Below, one piece after another: positions 20,220-32,379 of a DNA stretch of 64,000 nt. This DNA is from Symbiodinium microadriaticum (lineage: Eukaryota > Sar > Dinophyceae > Suessiales > Symbiodiniaceae). The position numbers were made by a program, and so were the translations under genes. The DNA is taken from contig LSRX01001576.1 of the NCBI GenBank assembly GCA_001939145.1, positions 1-64,000 on the forward strand, in the 5' to 3' direction. The first letter of the stretch is position 1. Each line of letters starts with the position of its first letter. The notes beneath the pieces were generated by a model. It had not been told where the DNA came from. It made no database searches and was given only the letters and a program-made list of their open reading frames with translations.

Positions 20220-23200
20220 GTAGCACTGAACTGCTCGGCTATGGACAACGTCACTCAGAACGAAATTAGCCCCGTTCCTCCCCCCAACACCCCAGCCAAA
20301 AACAAGCAAAACAAGCATAACCCGCGAGCCAATTGGTAGTGCGTTAGCTTCCACAAGATTATGGCGGTACTACTGCTGTAAAGGTACCTAAAGAAGTAAA
20401 AGGAAGGACAGTAGACATCCCTTGAGACTACAGTATAAGGGTTCTGCGTGTGTTGACGCCGAGGGGCGACAAAGGCTGAGGGGTTTTGGGCTTGAACATT
20501 AAGAGCTCTGACAGGATTCAGCTCGTAAACGTGGTTAGGCTTACGAACTGCTCCAGCTGTTGCTTGCTCTGCATGGCTCACCACATAACGCACATGGCAG
20601 TTGACCACTCTGCCAAGGGTACGGGGGTACTGTATACCTCGGAACCATCCTGAAGGTCCTCATTTCTCGCAGTGCCAAAACTCTAGCAGTATTCAGCCAA
20701 TGGAAGGCTTCGCTTGTCACAATGGCTCAAGTTTAGAAATGAGCCCTGACTGCGTTCCTAGTATACCAACAAGACCCATTACAGAGTCCTGGAATGGGGA
20801 TCGAAACTTTCCCTGCCACGGCACATGGAGAGTTGGACAATGCCCAGAACTTGCACAATGAACATCGTCAAGCTGAGAAAACTCCATGGGCCCAGCTCAT
20901 CTTTGTGGATGTCGCCTGGGGCGCAACGGCTCAAGGATGGCACCAACAAAAAGAACAGCACAGCCCCGACGACTGCACATCCGCAGAAAGATGCTAGTCA
21001 TGATAGCAACAACCATGAAAAGGCTTCCGGTCAAAGTGCGGCGCTACAGCCTACTAGAGTTGCTAGAACAGAAATGTAGTGTACTGGAACTATGGGCCAA
21101 TCAATGGGTACACTCATAGATGGAAAGTCTGGGCGAGGCGCTGTAGGCAACGCGGACTTTGAAGAGGAAAGCATCGATACCAATGACCAAACACATCCTT
21201 GAAAGAGGCCGTGTCAGGGCTTTGGATTTCAGGCTGCCGAGTACTACAAGCCAATAGCTCTGAACGAGGGCTTTTGGAACTCTGCGCGCCCTGTACACAC
21301 AATCTTTGACACCCACGACTCGGCAAAGCCAGGCGATGGTACCGATCAGTTCAGTACAGCATTCTCAAGAGTCTCGGGATGGCGTAAGCTTGAAGGTTCT
21401 CTAGTCGGAATGAACCAAGTGTGGGTCATAACTTAACATCTCCTGAAACTCTTGTGTGTCCCGCTGGAGGATGGTTGCAACTCGGTGAGGCTCTCGGGGC
21501 AGGAAGACAGTAAACTCGTCTCAGGCTATGACGAGCAGCATCACACCCGATCACCGTCAGCAGGGACCACTACAGAAGCACGCAGCCCAAGGATTAACCA
21601 CAACAGCAGCAGCGAATGTAGGGCAGCAAACGAATGAACAGCAGCTAACAGCGGTAGAGCAACACACATAGAACGAGTACCATGTCCTGCTCATGCGATT
21701 TTTCCAAAGTGAATATGAAGTTTGCAGGTAGCTGCGCTGCTACTATCCCCAGACCTTCTCCGCAGGGAGGGTCCTCTCTGGGCAGCTTTCGGATGTGTGA
21801 ACACACCCATGTATGTAGCATCTGCACTGAAGTGGGAACTTACAGCTCTTCTTCGTAGACTGGACTTCACTGTCACAGGGTGTCCTATGGCATCGCGTCT
21901 GAGTGTCAGCTTCTTCAAGGTGAAGACCATCCACAGGCGAAAGCCCGTAGCACAGCCATCCTCACCCACAGCTAATTTGTTGAAAGTCGAGTTCCGCACC
22001 GTCGGTCAATCACTAAAAAGGATGGAAGCCTTCAAAGTCAGGCAGTACATGCCAATGCCCCAACAAGAAGCGACAAGTCGAAAGCACTTGAGGTGACAGT
22101 TGCTGCTTCCACCGGAAACAATCTAAACTCAGTACCTATTCTCAGGTATTGTAACGATCATCTAGCCTGTTGGGTGGTGAAGACCCCTTCACGGTATGCC
22201 AGTGACGTCGATAGAAACCCTTCAAGGCTAGCAAGAGCCAATCGGCAAAGGGAAGTTCTCCCTGCATACAACGTATTGTCACAAAAGTGGGTGAATTCAC
22301 TTCTGAGAACCCTTTTCAAGCTAAAGACCAACGGCCCCGAACCCTGTGAACTCTTCAGACGAATCACAAAAAAAAGAAGCCTGTGTGTGTAAAGCCAATG
22401 AAATTCTCCCACCTCGTCCCCGTGCCTCACTCCCGCATCACTTCTACGCCCTGACTCTAAACGGGAAGCACACTTCATGCAACACCAAAGAGCAGCCACG
22501 GCTACCATGGCGTTTCCATTTGCTATACTGCATACTGTAAACTAGTTATCACCATAACTATGCAAACCATGAGCTTCGACAACTAACAGAGTCCTTGTTA
22601 TTCCCTTCACCCCTCCTTCCCACAACGTTGGGCCTCACCAGATATCCCTGAGAGGCAGATAAGCGTGATCAAGGACTTCTCATGACCAAGAATATGCTAC
22701 ACAGTTGCAGACCCGACGCCACTCATATATAAGCAGTCGCGTGTAATTTCCGCTGTTGCTCTTACTTTTGCTTGTTTATGCTTGTTCCCTTCATCCTCAA
22801 ACTATGCACAAAATGTCATAAAACGTGTGCTCCTGTTGCACTGCTCATGCTATGGCGGCAGTCGAGAAACAAGTTCAGCGCGTGGCCCGGCATACGCTGC
22901 AAAGGAAAACACATCTGCGAGCACCTGGCGCGTTCAGTTTCCGATCTTGCTCAGCCAAGCAGGGCTAGACTGCAACCACGACAGGAGACCCAGATTGAAT
23001 CTTCGCAGTCTAAAGCCCTCTCTCTGTGAAAGGCCAGCTTGGTCCATGCTCAAAGGTTATTGTGGACACAAGTACTTCCAGTACTATTGCCATCGTTGCA
23101 CTTGTGATTTTCAATGCTATCACTTCCTGTGAGTTCTAGGTCCGCTGACCACAGAAGGCGTCGCACAGTGCAAAAGCCGCATTGCACTGAAGGACGTGAG

Positions 23201-26200
23201 CTCGGGCAGCACCTTGCCATGCAGGCTGATGTGCATGCCACAACTGGTCAAAGGGGTTTGATTGTCTGAGGCACCACATTGGAGTCTTGAGGCAGAGTCC
23301 TGCTTTGCCTTGGCCCTCCGTGTAGAACCCGTACTGTAGTTCAGCTTTGTTTTGCAACAGAGGAAGTGATTATGCTCAGCATGGCTCTCCGGAGAAACTA
23401 CCAAGAGAAAATGTCTCACTCTCTCTCTATCTCTAAAACAAGCTCTTGCGCTTTGCTGGGCACTGTTTAAGAATGTGCAACCACTTTGATTCTATGCGCC
23501 AGAGCGGAAATTGATTCTGGGTGTCGCTTGTACTTCCTAGCTTAATGTAGAAGAGGGGGCCAGCACAGGCCTCCCACCAGAATTTGCAGGCGTTGGTCCA
23601 TCGAGCGCGCTCCAGGTCTGCCATAAAGCTGTACACGAACAGAGTGACAGCCTGGATGAGCGGTTAAGCTAGCAAAGCTTGGAGGGGCGGAGTGATAGTC
23701 GTAGCAGCATGCTTCTGAAAATATGGTGCTCCCTCCAGCAGCACATGCCTCAACGCAAGGGTGTCATTCTGATGCTTACTTCTGCATGGAGACATAAAGA
23801 TGACTGTTGGGACGGCCGGATAGTTTCGGGACTGGCATGTGCGTAGCTATAACATGAACATGATACACGACAGGACTGTTTCAACTCAAAGTTTTGTGAA
23901 CTCTCGCGTTCTCTACTCTGTCTGCTTTCTTCTCTATCGCTCTCTCTATCCAAGAGCCATGAACCTCAGGCCGATTCCCGAGATGAAAGGAGGGGGCGAA
24001 TATGTTGTGTTTGGGGGGGGATGTTTGTATGAAGTAATGCTTCTGTCATAGTATGCTGTGTAGCATGGCTTACAGATCCTAGATAGTGCGCTTTAAAAAT
24101 GGACAATAGTAGGAAGCATACTGCACTTCTGTAGTATCATGGCGTGCTGCATAATGTATTTACTTCTGTAGTATCAGAGGCGGGTGCAGCGGTCAACAGC
24201 AGATTGCGACTCTCGGGGTCTCCGGTGCTTAGGGGCCAGAGGCATGTGAGAGAAGTCATCAACAAATGCAAGTACCGTGTGTCCCGTACAACACCGCTCG
24301 TCAACAAATGCAATTATTGTGGTGTACCATCATGTACTCTAGCATAGCGTACTATGTTCTGCGTTGGTATAGAGTCCGCATCATCTACGCGCTGCTGTCT
24401 AGAGCCATAACACAGTGACAGGGAACCTGTAGTCTTGTTCCCATACCTCCCCATGGTGTGGTGCAGCAGCCTATGCCACCATTCAGTACCCCATGTAGAC
24501 CCGATAGTAACAAGAGTACCCTGTGGTACTGTTGCAACGTATAGTTGCTTGCACCTTGCCAACCAAGAGGGCCAGCAAGAGGAGCTCAATCGCACAAATG
24601 AGGGCGATCCGGGGACTGTGGATCCGGCCGTCGCATCCTCTTTGGATTTTGGACGCTCGCACTCGGGCAATGCCAGGCGAGGTCTGAAGACGACTTACGG
24701 TTTCAAACGTTTCAATTGGGTATGATGCCAAGATTTTCAAGGATTTGGGGCACGCCAGCAAGCAGCAAGTTCTTACAATACTCCTTGTTGACTTGAGTGC
24801 ATCAAGGGTATGTATGGGTTTGCAAAAAATTTCAATAAGACTCAAGCAGCAAGCACGGGCGAGCAGGCATGAAGATTGACGCAGGATGATGGTAAAGCTG
24901 CAAGCTGCTATCAGGCGCGGTCATGTTGATCATGGTAACCTGACGGAATTTAGTACTCGCGACGGACGTGGTGCTGAGCATTGGCAGAAGCAAACATCTC
25001 GCCAAAACCCTGTCAACTCGACATTGTGGTTCAGGAATGAAACTCACGGAAGCCACATCATGCATGTCTAAACACGTGAAATGGGGGTGTTTAAGGCGAG
25101 AAAGTTTGCAGCTCAAGGTTGAAACAGGAAAAAGCTCTTGGCTTACGCTGACCTCAACTTGAGGCTGAGATCAAGCATCAGCTAGTACCTAGTCAAGTGT
25201 CGACGTTGAAGCTTCTCCTTAAATCCAGCATGGAAGCGTCTGAAGTTGCTCGGTCCCGCCCGCAAGTTCTCACGTGTCGTGTCCTGTGAGGGTTGCCAGC
25301 GCTACGAAGCCCTCGTCTACCAAGAAGCCAGATATCATGTAGTCGTTCTGGATGGCTCTGACCTTGTGCTGAATTCGGCGACAAACGCATGTTCAGCAGC
25401 GCCGCTCATGCTGTTTCCGCAATTACTATGCGGACGACGACGACGGCATAATGCTACTCCTGACCACTCGGTTACTAGCAAATACCACTACACAATCCTA
25501 CATACTACATTACTACATATTACTACATACTACTACACCCTCCCACGTACTACTCCATAGCTACTGCTCCCACTACTACTGCCACCACCACCACGACAAC
25601 GACGACGACTACGACTACTACGACTACTACTACTACTACTACTACTTTTCTACATCACTTCCACTACCGCTACCACTGCCACTAACCTCTACATACACTG
25701 CTCTCTCCGCGGTGGTAGCATTGCTCGCGATCCGATGTATCAGTTCGTGCTATCAAAGATGACCCGAAGGTTGCCGTGCAAGCTTGTGAGCTCTTTCGCA
25801 TGCCGTGCTTCAACAGTGATGCAGACACCTCAACCTACATTGCCAAATATGCCGTGGTTGGAGTAACTCTGGTGAGCTGAAGGCTGGCCACAGCAAGTTC
25901 GCTTTGAGCGAGCAGCTAACTTGCATGAGCAATCGCCGCACTGTCTACGTGGCAAAGGATGACAGCCCGTTTCAGAAAGCTCTTTCCCCTCAGCATGATG
26001 TAGATGTTGGCGGGTATGCAGTTGGTTTGGGAATGTCTTCTTGACTGGTAGAGGAATCGACCTCATGGTGTGCTTCGTGCTTTTGCACGGGGCCATGACA
26101 ATCTTTTGGGGTGTCGATTGTGCTGTACGAGCATAGCTGCCATCACCTACCTGGTGTGGAGCGGCCGGATCGGAAGCTGGTCACTGGCCGACACAAAGTG

Positions 26201-26239
26201 TCGAGAGCTAACAACAACCAGAACAACAACCATCACTAG
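20220..26239. other. Intergenic, no gene recognised
   Basis: No frame longer than about 125 codons and no recognisable domain on either strand. A short direct repeat, TCAACAAATGCAA, lies near 24257 and 24300. The stretch from 25448 to 25690 is triplet-rich. Confidence 0.45.
25448..25690. repeat. CTA/CGA/CCA triplet-rich stretch
   Basis: Runs of TACTACA are followed by CCACCACCACGACAACGACG and then (CTA)n to about 25646. It is of low complexity, with no coding signal beyond it. Confidence 0.85.
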
Positions 26240-26422
26240 TGCTACTACTGCTGCTGCTGCTGCTGATGCTAGCTAGGACCACTAGGACCACTAGGACTAC
26301 TAGTATTTCTAATACTACTAGTGCTGCTACTGCTACTGCTACTGCTACTGCTACTGCTGCTGCTACTGCTACTGCTACTGCTACTGCTACTGCTACTACT
26401 ACTACTACTACTACTACTACTA
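26240..26422. repeat. CTA/CTG microsatellite
   Basis: A mixed (CTA)n(CTG)n array of about 180 bp that includes four near-identical CTAGGACCA pieces at about 26271-26300. Frames running through it encode Leu, Ser or Thr/Ala runs and are not taken as genes. Confidence 0.9.
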
Positions 26423-26802
26423 GGCCCAAAATGGTCGGTGCGCGCGGACCAGTCCACTTCTTCAGGTCAGGTCACGTGTACTGCCTTGACAGACAGGTCC
26501 ACCTCCAGCCGTGTTTTGCAAAACCACCGCGAATTGGCAGCAAGTCCGGCTTTGGAGGGTACCGGCCATGGACTTGCCTCTCCAACTCCTGCCTTTTCAC
26601 TTCGGGATCCGCAGACACTGCCCGCAGCAGCACAGGTACTGGTGCAGCAGCTTTTGCCGCTACAGGACCGTCTCCACTGCAACACGACGTGCCTCACTGC
26701 CAGCGAACCCGCTCTGCTCAGGCAAAGTTTGAAACACGCACTTTTCTGACTTTGGTTTCTTTGGCATCCTTAGGATCTGAGGCTTCGAAGCCACCCTCTC
26801 TT

Positions 26803-26945
26803 TAGGGTTCCGGGTTTCGCACCCACACACTCCTTTTAGGGAAAAGGGTTTCGCACCCACCCACTCCTTTTAGGGTTCAGGGTTTCGTAGCCGCCCACTC
26901 CTTTTTTCCCTCTCGCATGGCTAAGGATCAATGCCCACAAGCGAG
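26803..26945. repeat. Telomere-like 34-bp minisatellite with shared right flank
   Basis: About three units of a 34-bp repeat whose core is TTTTAGGGTTCAGGGTTTCG. They end in a T run, followed by CCCTCTCGCATGGCTAAGG and on to GCGAGG at 26945. The same junction and flank occur at 38890-38935, after which the two sequences diverge. The two copies bracket LINE-B. Confidence 0.85.
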
Positions 26946-28330
26946 GTTAGCTTTGGGAGAGATGTCCGAAAAGAAACTGTGCGAAAACAATGTTAATCAG
27001 CCAATGACCAGGACCTAGCCCTACTGAAGCCCCTGAAAAGGTCATCGATGCAGAGCAACCTTGTTTGTCTGGGCAGTGTCACACTCGTTGCTCCCTAAAG
27101 CACAGCCACAGTACAACCATTACAAAAACAGAGCAACTGAGGATGACCCCACCGCTAGCTGCTACAAAGAGACAGACGCAGACTATCCGTGAAGCCCAGT
27201 TCAAGGTGTCAGATCATGGCGCTTGCGCATTTAGCAAAGGCCTCCCTTTACGCAAGGAGAAACAGACTACTACCACCTCTTGCAAATGCCAGCAAAATGC
27301 CGAAGGAGGCATGCCCAAGAATTACGAATTACAAATTACAAGCGCACATGCAAGCAACTCACTCCCCACTCTCATTCACTCGCTCTCAGAAGTACAGCAG
27401 CTGGTTATAGGGCAGAGAGCAGGGCGAGCGGTGCCACAAAAGCACCGGGCTGCACCAGCGTTGTTGTTGTGTCCGCAAAGCGTCTGTGCTCATCCGAGCG
27501 TGTCACAAAGCAGAAGCAGCCAAGCCCACCAGCTCAACTTTCCGCCAAAAGTACAGCGGGCACGGCCTATAAAACAGTCGCAGTTCCACAACTCTTGTGC
27601 ATTGCTCCAAGACTTTGTTATGGTTCCACTGCGGCCGGTAGAAGACCAGACCAGACAAGACGAAGCAATCATAGTCAGCAGTTTGCCCACTCCCTACAAT
27701 TGCCTCGGCATCTGTGTATCCAGACTGTTCTGCTGCAGAGCAACTTCTGCGCTACTGTAGCAGCCACATTGTCAAAACGATCGCTCAATCTCAAAGGAAT
27801 GGTAGCAAGATGATCGTTCAAACTCAAGGATGTGCGGGACCACCAGAGCCACAGTATGCAGGCATGCCATCAACTGTTTTCTCACATCACCAAGACCACA
27901 AACTCTCACAGTGTCACAGCAAAGAAAAGAAGCTCAAAGCCAGCCAATGCAGGTTAACATCCAGCCCAAGGCCTTCCAGGCTGAAAAGTCAGAGGCGTCG
28001 GCCATGGCAGGTCAACTATTTCGCCAAAGGAAAGTGACTCACCCCGAAAAGACCCGAGCAAGGGAGAGAGAGCTTGTCGTTACAGAAGAATTTAAGGGTA
28101 CTGGGATGAAGGGACCAAGAGCTCCAACATCTGCAAGTGGGCAGCGGATTTGTGGTGGCAAGGTGAGGCAGTTGGTTGGTGGCTGGCAGTGATGCGGCCG
28201 GAATGCCTGTTGTCAGAAAAGGCTACTTTGATTTTTATTTGGTTTTGGTATTGAAGTAGCCAACCTGCATTCATCATCAAATCAACATCTGACTCCAAGC
28301 CTTCTACAACCTCAACTCAAAGCCTCCGCA
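26946..28330. other. Intergenic, possibly LINE-B 3' flank
   Basis: The longest frame is 27065-27760 plus (231 codons, Gln/Ser/Thr-rich), which I do not recognise and which is overlapped by a second long frame. The piece AATTACGAATTACAAATTACA near 27321 resembles 29688-29705 (tandem ACAAATT), a simple repeat present on both sides of LINE-B ORF4. Confidence 0.4.
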
Positions 28331-28455
28331 AACAAAAAGCCCAGCATCCCTCGGAAAACAAACCACTCCAAATTCCAAATGCAGTCCGGCACTCAGGCCA
28401 ATTCCAAATTCAAGCAAGCAAGAAACAACCGAAATTCCAAATTCCGAATTACCCA

Positions 28456-28517
28456 ATGTGCATTGAAACACAGCATGCATGAGGAGATGTGCATTGAAAT
28501 ACAGCATGCATGAGGAG
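28456..28517 (-). repeat. 31-bp tandem repeat after LINE-B ORF4
   Basis: Two adjoining 31-bp copies, 28456-28486 and 28487-28517, differ at one position (each begins ATGTGCATTGAAA). They start just after the repaired ORF4 stop at 28526. LINE-A also has a direct repeat just after ORF4, so this may be a 3' UTR feature. Confidence 0.75.
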
Positions 28518-28525
28518 TGGTTGGC

Positions 28526-29490
28526 TCAGTCGCTTTGGTTGCGTACATTGAAGAAGTCTGGGATCTGCAATTGTCTAGCTGCGTGAGGGTTAAAATCTGT
28601 TTGTAGGGAGAGCGTACCAATGGGCGTAAAGGCAACTAGAACTACGCGTCGGCCATGCCGCCATGGTTCAGTGGCACGAAGCATTGTGCGTGCCTGAAAC
28701 ACAAAAGGTTCGCGTAGATCGTGAAATCTGCCTCGTACCTGTTGGCCTTATGGGACATCAAAACCTCCCCTTGGCTATCAGCGACCCACAGACCTCCTCC
28801 TTGAAGGTTTGTTGTGAGCCGAATCACAAGACTTTGGTCAATGTTTCTCACGTCACGATGCGGTCCTCTTTGGCAATTCTCTCTGACAGCCAAGCAGGAA
28901 AACTTAAACCCCGGAACAAGCGATTTCACGAAGCTACAAAAGAACTCGAAAGCATGTGGCATGCTGGATGTAGCTTTAGTGAATTTCTTGGTATTTCTTG
29001 GGTTGGCTCCAAAAACCGTAACCACAGCTCCAGGACTATCCCCATCACGAAGTTTGTACTTCTTGGGTAGGGCATCCCATACGTCCAAAGCATCAAGTTT
29101 GCTTAATTCATCTCCTCGCCTATGCTTACACATAAGAGAATAAGCAAGGGTCTCGATAGGAGCAATGGACAGGGGTACACCTAGTTGTCGGCTCAAAGTT
29201 CCCAAAGTGCCCCGATCCAAACCAAGAGCAACCAAGTTTCGCTCAATTTCCCGATCGCTATCTGAATCTGACAAAGAAGCCACCGAAATGATTTCCGAAT
29301 CACCCAAGACTCCATCCCTCAAAGTACTCCCAACATCACCAGTGGCACTGCTCTCGGAAGGTGATGCAGCACGGGAAACAGGGGTCTGAGGTGAGGCTTC
29401 GGCTTCAAGGGGCCGCTTCATGTCCACACGACAGTCAGCTTCACTGGAGTTCGAGCGGAAAACGGAGACGGGTGAAGACGTCAGAGACAT
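28526..29490 (-). CDS. LINE-B ORF4: 2-oxoglutarate/Fe(II) dioxygenase-like protein
   Basis: The ATG at 29490 opens 282 codons to a TAG at 28642. A one-base shift at about 28648 restores RVVLVAFTPIGTL and continues to TGA at 28526-28528, giving about 320 residues that align with LINE-A ORF4 throughout. Shared features are an acidic Ser-rich start, PIETLAYSLM (about 111), VFGANPRNTKKFTKAT, PHRDVRNIDQSLVIRLT (H211, D213, N216), QGGGLWVADSQGEV (231-236 for GGGLWV), FRHAQCF (H267) and the Arg strand after the shift. The HxDxxN box and the Leu-Val strand after it resemble the TET/JBP active site closely. With the shift uncorrected the Arg that binds 2-oxoglutarate is lost, so this copy is probably inactive. 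Confidence 0.7.
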
Positions 29491-29897
29491 CAGCGCTCAC
29501 CAACCATGCTGCCTAGTAGGGCGCAAAGGGCCGGGATCGCTCAGATCTTTTTGCCGGATGTCCAGCGTGTCTGTGCATCGCAACTCGTGCTATTCCGCAT
29601 CTCTGTCACCTGCCTGGATGCAACATGTACAAGACATGATGTACAGCTTCACTTGGGCCTCATTTCAGAAGCCACCCGGAAACAACAAATTACAAATTAC
29701 AAATTATCAATTAAATGCAGTGATGCATTATCAATTAAAGCATGCAGGGATTAGGAGCAGAGCTCATTGGCACAGCATGCATGCAAAGTGGCAGGCCAAC
29801 AAAGACTGACATGTATACTACATTGCTACCAGAAAGTCTCCGGGTAGAGAAACGGGGAGCAAGGCGGTGTGGCCTAGGTAAGCCTAACTCAAGAGAA

Positions 29898-31233
29898 CTA
29901 GCGAAGCATGGCGCGCAGCAAATCTCCACCCGGGGTAGTTTGGGGCAACGGCGTGATCAGAAAGTTAGGCTGACGACCATCGCCCCCTACTAGGAACTGT
30001 TGTGGGGCCGTCTGTTGCACAGCCCCCACATGCTCTGAAAGACGAAGCTGGATCCCAGGAGCTTGCTGCGTTGTTGCCGGTGCCGGTGTCTGTGGTCCCA
30101 GCGTAGTCGGCGGGGTCGTAGGATGTGCTTGTGGCTGGGTAGAGGGACCAGGCTCCGGAGCTCTGTCTTGGGAAGGCGGTTTTTTTTGAGGGAGCTTCGG
30201 CAGCCTCTGCAGGATTTCTGCCAATGCAGGCGTCTCCTGCAACACTGCGTCGAAACCTGTGCGGACCTTGTCGTCAGTCTCATTGGTCTGATCAATGAGG
30301 CCATGATGAGTGGCTCCAAACGAACCAAACGATCCTCACAGCTTTGGACCGACTCACTGCAGGTTTGAAGCACGGACTGGGCCATCGTGCTGGCCTCCCT
30401 GCCTCCATACACCATGTCCACCAACTGTTTCTGCTGTGGGAAACAAAGCTGCCTCGGACCAAACTTGTAAGGTCGGAAACGCTTTTGTTCACCCATCCAC
30501 AGTTGTCCTTGGTGCGCTGCAAGATTTTGTCACGGTATTGTTCCACAACAATCCTCAAGACAGCCGTCTTCTCAACCAACTCTTCGAGTTTGCCAGACAA
30601 AGCCTTGTGCAAGCGGTCCTGCTCATTCGTCAAGTCTTTTTTCGACAGCATGTCTCCATTGATCTGCAAAAGAACAACTTAGCCAGGTCAGAGGAGTGCG
30701 TGTTGAGCAGCTTGTGCACTGCCGCCACTTCTGGTCTGAAGCGTGTTGAGCTTCGAGACCATCTCCAAAACCTGCTTCCTGAGTTGATAGAGGTCATCAG
30801 GTAGCCCCGTGGCATCAAAAGAAACAGCTGACCAGTCTTCCTGAAGCCGCTCGATCAAGGTGTCCATGACCATTTTGCATGCCTCAGGCATGTTGGCAGG
30901 TCTGAAGAATTGGGCAAGGACGTTGCATTGCTGATATAGTTCATCAACCATGCGGTCGGCAGCCCTCTGGTTTTGAAAAGCCCGGTCTTGAAGCTGCGTC
31001 TGGATCGCCTTGAACAGCTCACTTTGTTCAAGGAGCTGCTTTTCTTGCTGCAAGCACAGTCCCTGAACAAGCACCATAACTTTCTTCTGCCAAGTCCACA
31101 TGTGCCACAACATTGTTACAGAGAAAACCACCATGACCGTGAAGACACAAACCTCAGCATTGGTCATCCCCGAAACTTCTGTCATGCACCAAATCATCTC
31201 GCAGAAACGGGTGAGAGGCGCTGTCAGGTCCAT
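29898..31233 (-). pseudogene. LINE-B ORF3: membrane segment and coiled coil, frameshifted
   Basis: The ATG at 31233 leads into a membrane segment, VCVFTVMVVFSVTMLWHMW, and then a coil-rich stretch (QQEKQLLEQSELFKAIQTQL) to TGA at 30688. Further coil in other phases covers 30669-30470 (LSGKLEELVEKTAVLRIVVE) and 30496-30290. The last frame, 30290-29898, has DQTNETDDKVRTGFD, a Pro-rich region and the end FLVGGDGRQPNFLI. Joined, the protein would be about 440 residues, as in LINE-A ORF3, and the DQTN motif and tail align. At least three frame changes make it non-functional. The function is unknown. The pyrimidine-rich CAG at about 30666 resembles a splice acceptor but no donor was found. Confidence 0.6.
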
Positions 31234-31342
31234 GGCGAAGGGCAAAAACAGCTGGAAAGGCTAGAGACGTCACCGTGCGCTTGATCATCGCTCGGAATCG
31301 GTAGGCGCATGATGCATTACCCAGTTGTATGAAATAGTGTGG

Positions 31343-31370
31343 AATATTCTGGCCGTCCTGCCCCCCCCCC
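31343..31370 (-). promoter_or_regulatory. Conserved poly-G intercistronic motif, LINE-B copy
   Basis: On the coding strand 10 G are followed by CAGGACGGCCAGAATATT. It lies 30 bases after the RNase H stop at 31400 and about 110 bases before the ORF3 ATG. It differs from the LINE-A copy in one base of 18 and in G-run length. Confidence 0.65.
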
Positions 31371-31399
31371 TTGCTAAAAAGGCGAACAAGAAACATTAG

Positions 31400-32077
31400 T
31401 TAAAGCCAGGTTTGGAAAGGAGGGATCGGTTGATTTTCCGTAACCATGAAAACTGAAGAAAAGTCAAAACGCCGATAAACTTTTCGATGGTGGGAAAATG
31501 AAAGGGCTTCAGTGGCAGCACGGTCAGTAAGGGTATTTTGAGGGTGTCCTTTGTGGCCTCGAACATGAACAACTTTACCGAAGGGACAAACTGCGCGCCA
31601 CAACGAAAGTAGATCATGAACAATATGAGGGTGACAAGTGATATATGCAAGTTGTTCTAGAGCTTGAACAACGAGCATCGAGTCAGTTTGGTACACAAAA
31701 GGGATGGAGGGGAAGCAGGAAAGAAGAGTACGAATGTGTCGCAGAGCTTGAACAGCAGCCAGAAGTTCCGCTTTAATATTAGTAGACGTCCCGGGAATTT
31801 TTGCTTGAATAACAATGGACTCATGAAGAGGAGCATACGGTGACATGATAGTGACAGTGAGAGACCCATGACCTCGACGACAGCCACCATCTGAGCAGAC
31901 CTGAAAACAGTGGGCATCGGTTTCGAGCTCGCATTCGGGGATAACCTCGAACGATGTGCCATAAGGTGGCTCAACGGGTACAAGGCGAAATGGCAAAAGT
32001 TTGAATTCAACCTGCAATAGACAACGACCCAACAGATCAACCTGGGTAAGATCAGGATAAAAAGAGTCCGGATCCAA
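31400..32077 (-). CDS. LINE-B RNase H domain (C-terminal part of ORF2)
   Basis: About 225 residues with the RNase H1 pattern: QVCSDGGCRRG (first Asp), NIKAELLAAVQAL (Glu), YQTDSMLVVQAL (second Asp) and HVRGHKGHPQNTLTDRAA (His and last Asp). This enzyme degrades RNA in RNA-DNA hybrids during reverse transcription. No reliable initiator is seen, and upstream code continues in other frames to about 32376, so this is the 3' end of a broken ORF2. LINE-A ORF2 has a similar total length after the reverse transcriptase but no such motifs, so the two elements differ in domain content. Confidence 0.85.
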   Translation of the reverse strand: MDPDSFYPDLTQVDLLGRCLLQVEFKLLPFRLVPVEPPYGTSFEVIPECELETDAHCFQVCSDGGCRRGHGSLTVTIMSPYAPLHESIVIQAKIPGTSTNIKAELLAAVQALRHIRTLLSCFPSIPFVYQTDSMLVVQALEQLAYITCHPHIVHDLLSLWRAVCPFGKVVHVRGHKGHPQNTLTDRAATEALSFSHHRKVYRRFDFSSVFMVTENQPIPPFQTWL

Positions 32078-32379
32078 ATGTTTAAAAGAGAGCCATTTGG
32101 TAATGAAAGATTTCCAAACATCTTTTTGGAGAGCAAGGTCTTCCCAGAAGGCGGGGTCACCGGGAGAACGGAGGGATAACCACGTCTCCTACGACAAGAA
32201 AGGCCAAAAGCCTGAAGCCAAGCAGAATCTCTGATGCCCATAGCAACCGTAATGGGTGAGTAGCGGTAGCCCCACAGCCGGGCAGCATGCCCCCAAATTG
32301 GAGGCCTGCCCCGAGCCCATAACAGTGACCACAAAAAAAGCACAAAAAAAGCACAACTGAAATCATGTAGGTTCACTCA

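Noticed and set aside
27065-27760. 231-codon plus-strand frame
   Set aside because: Low complexity with Gln, Ser and Thr, and a second frame of 177 codons overlaps it; no domain.
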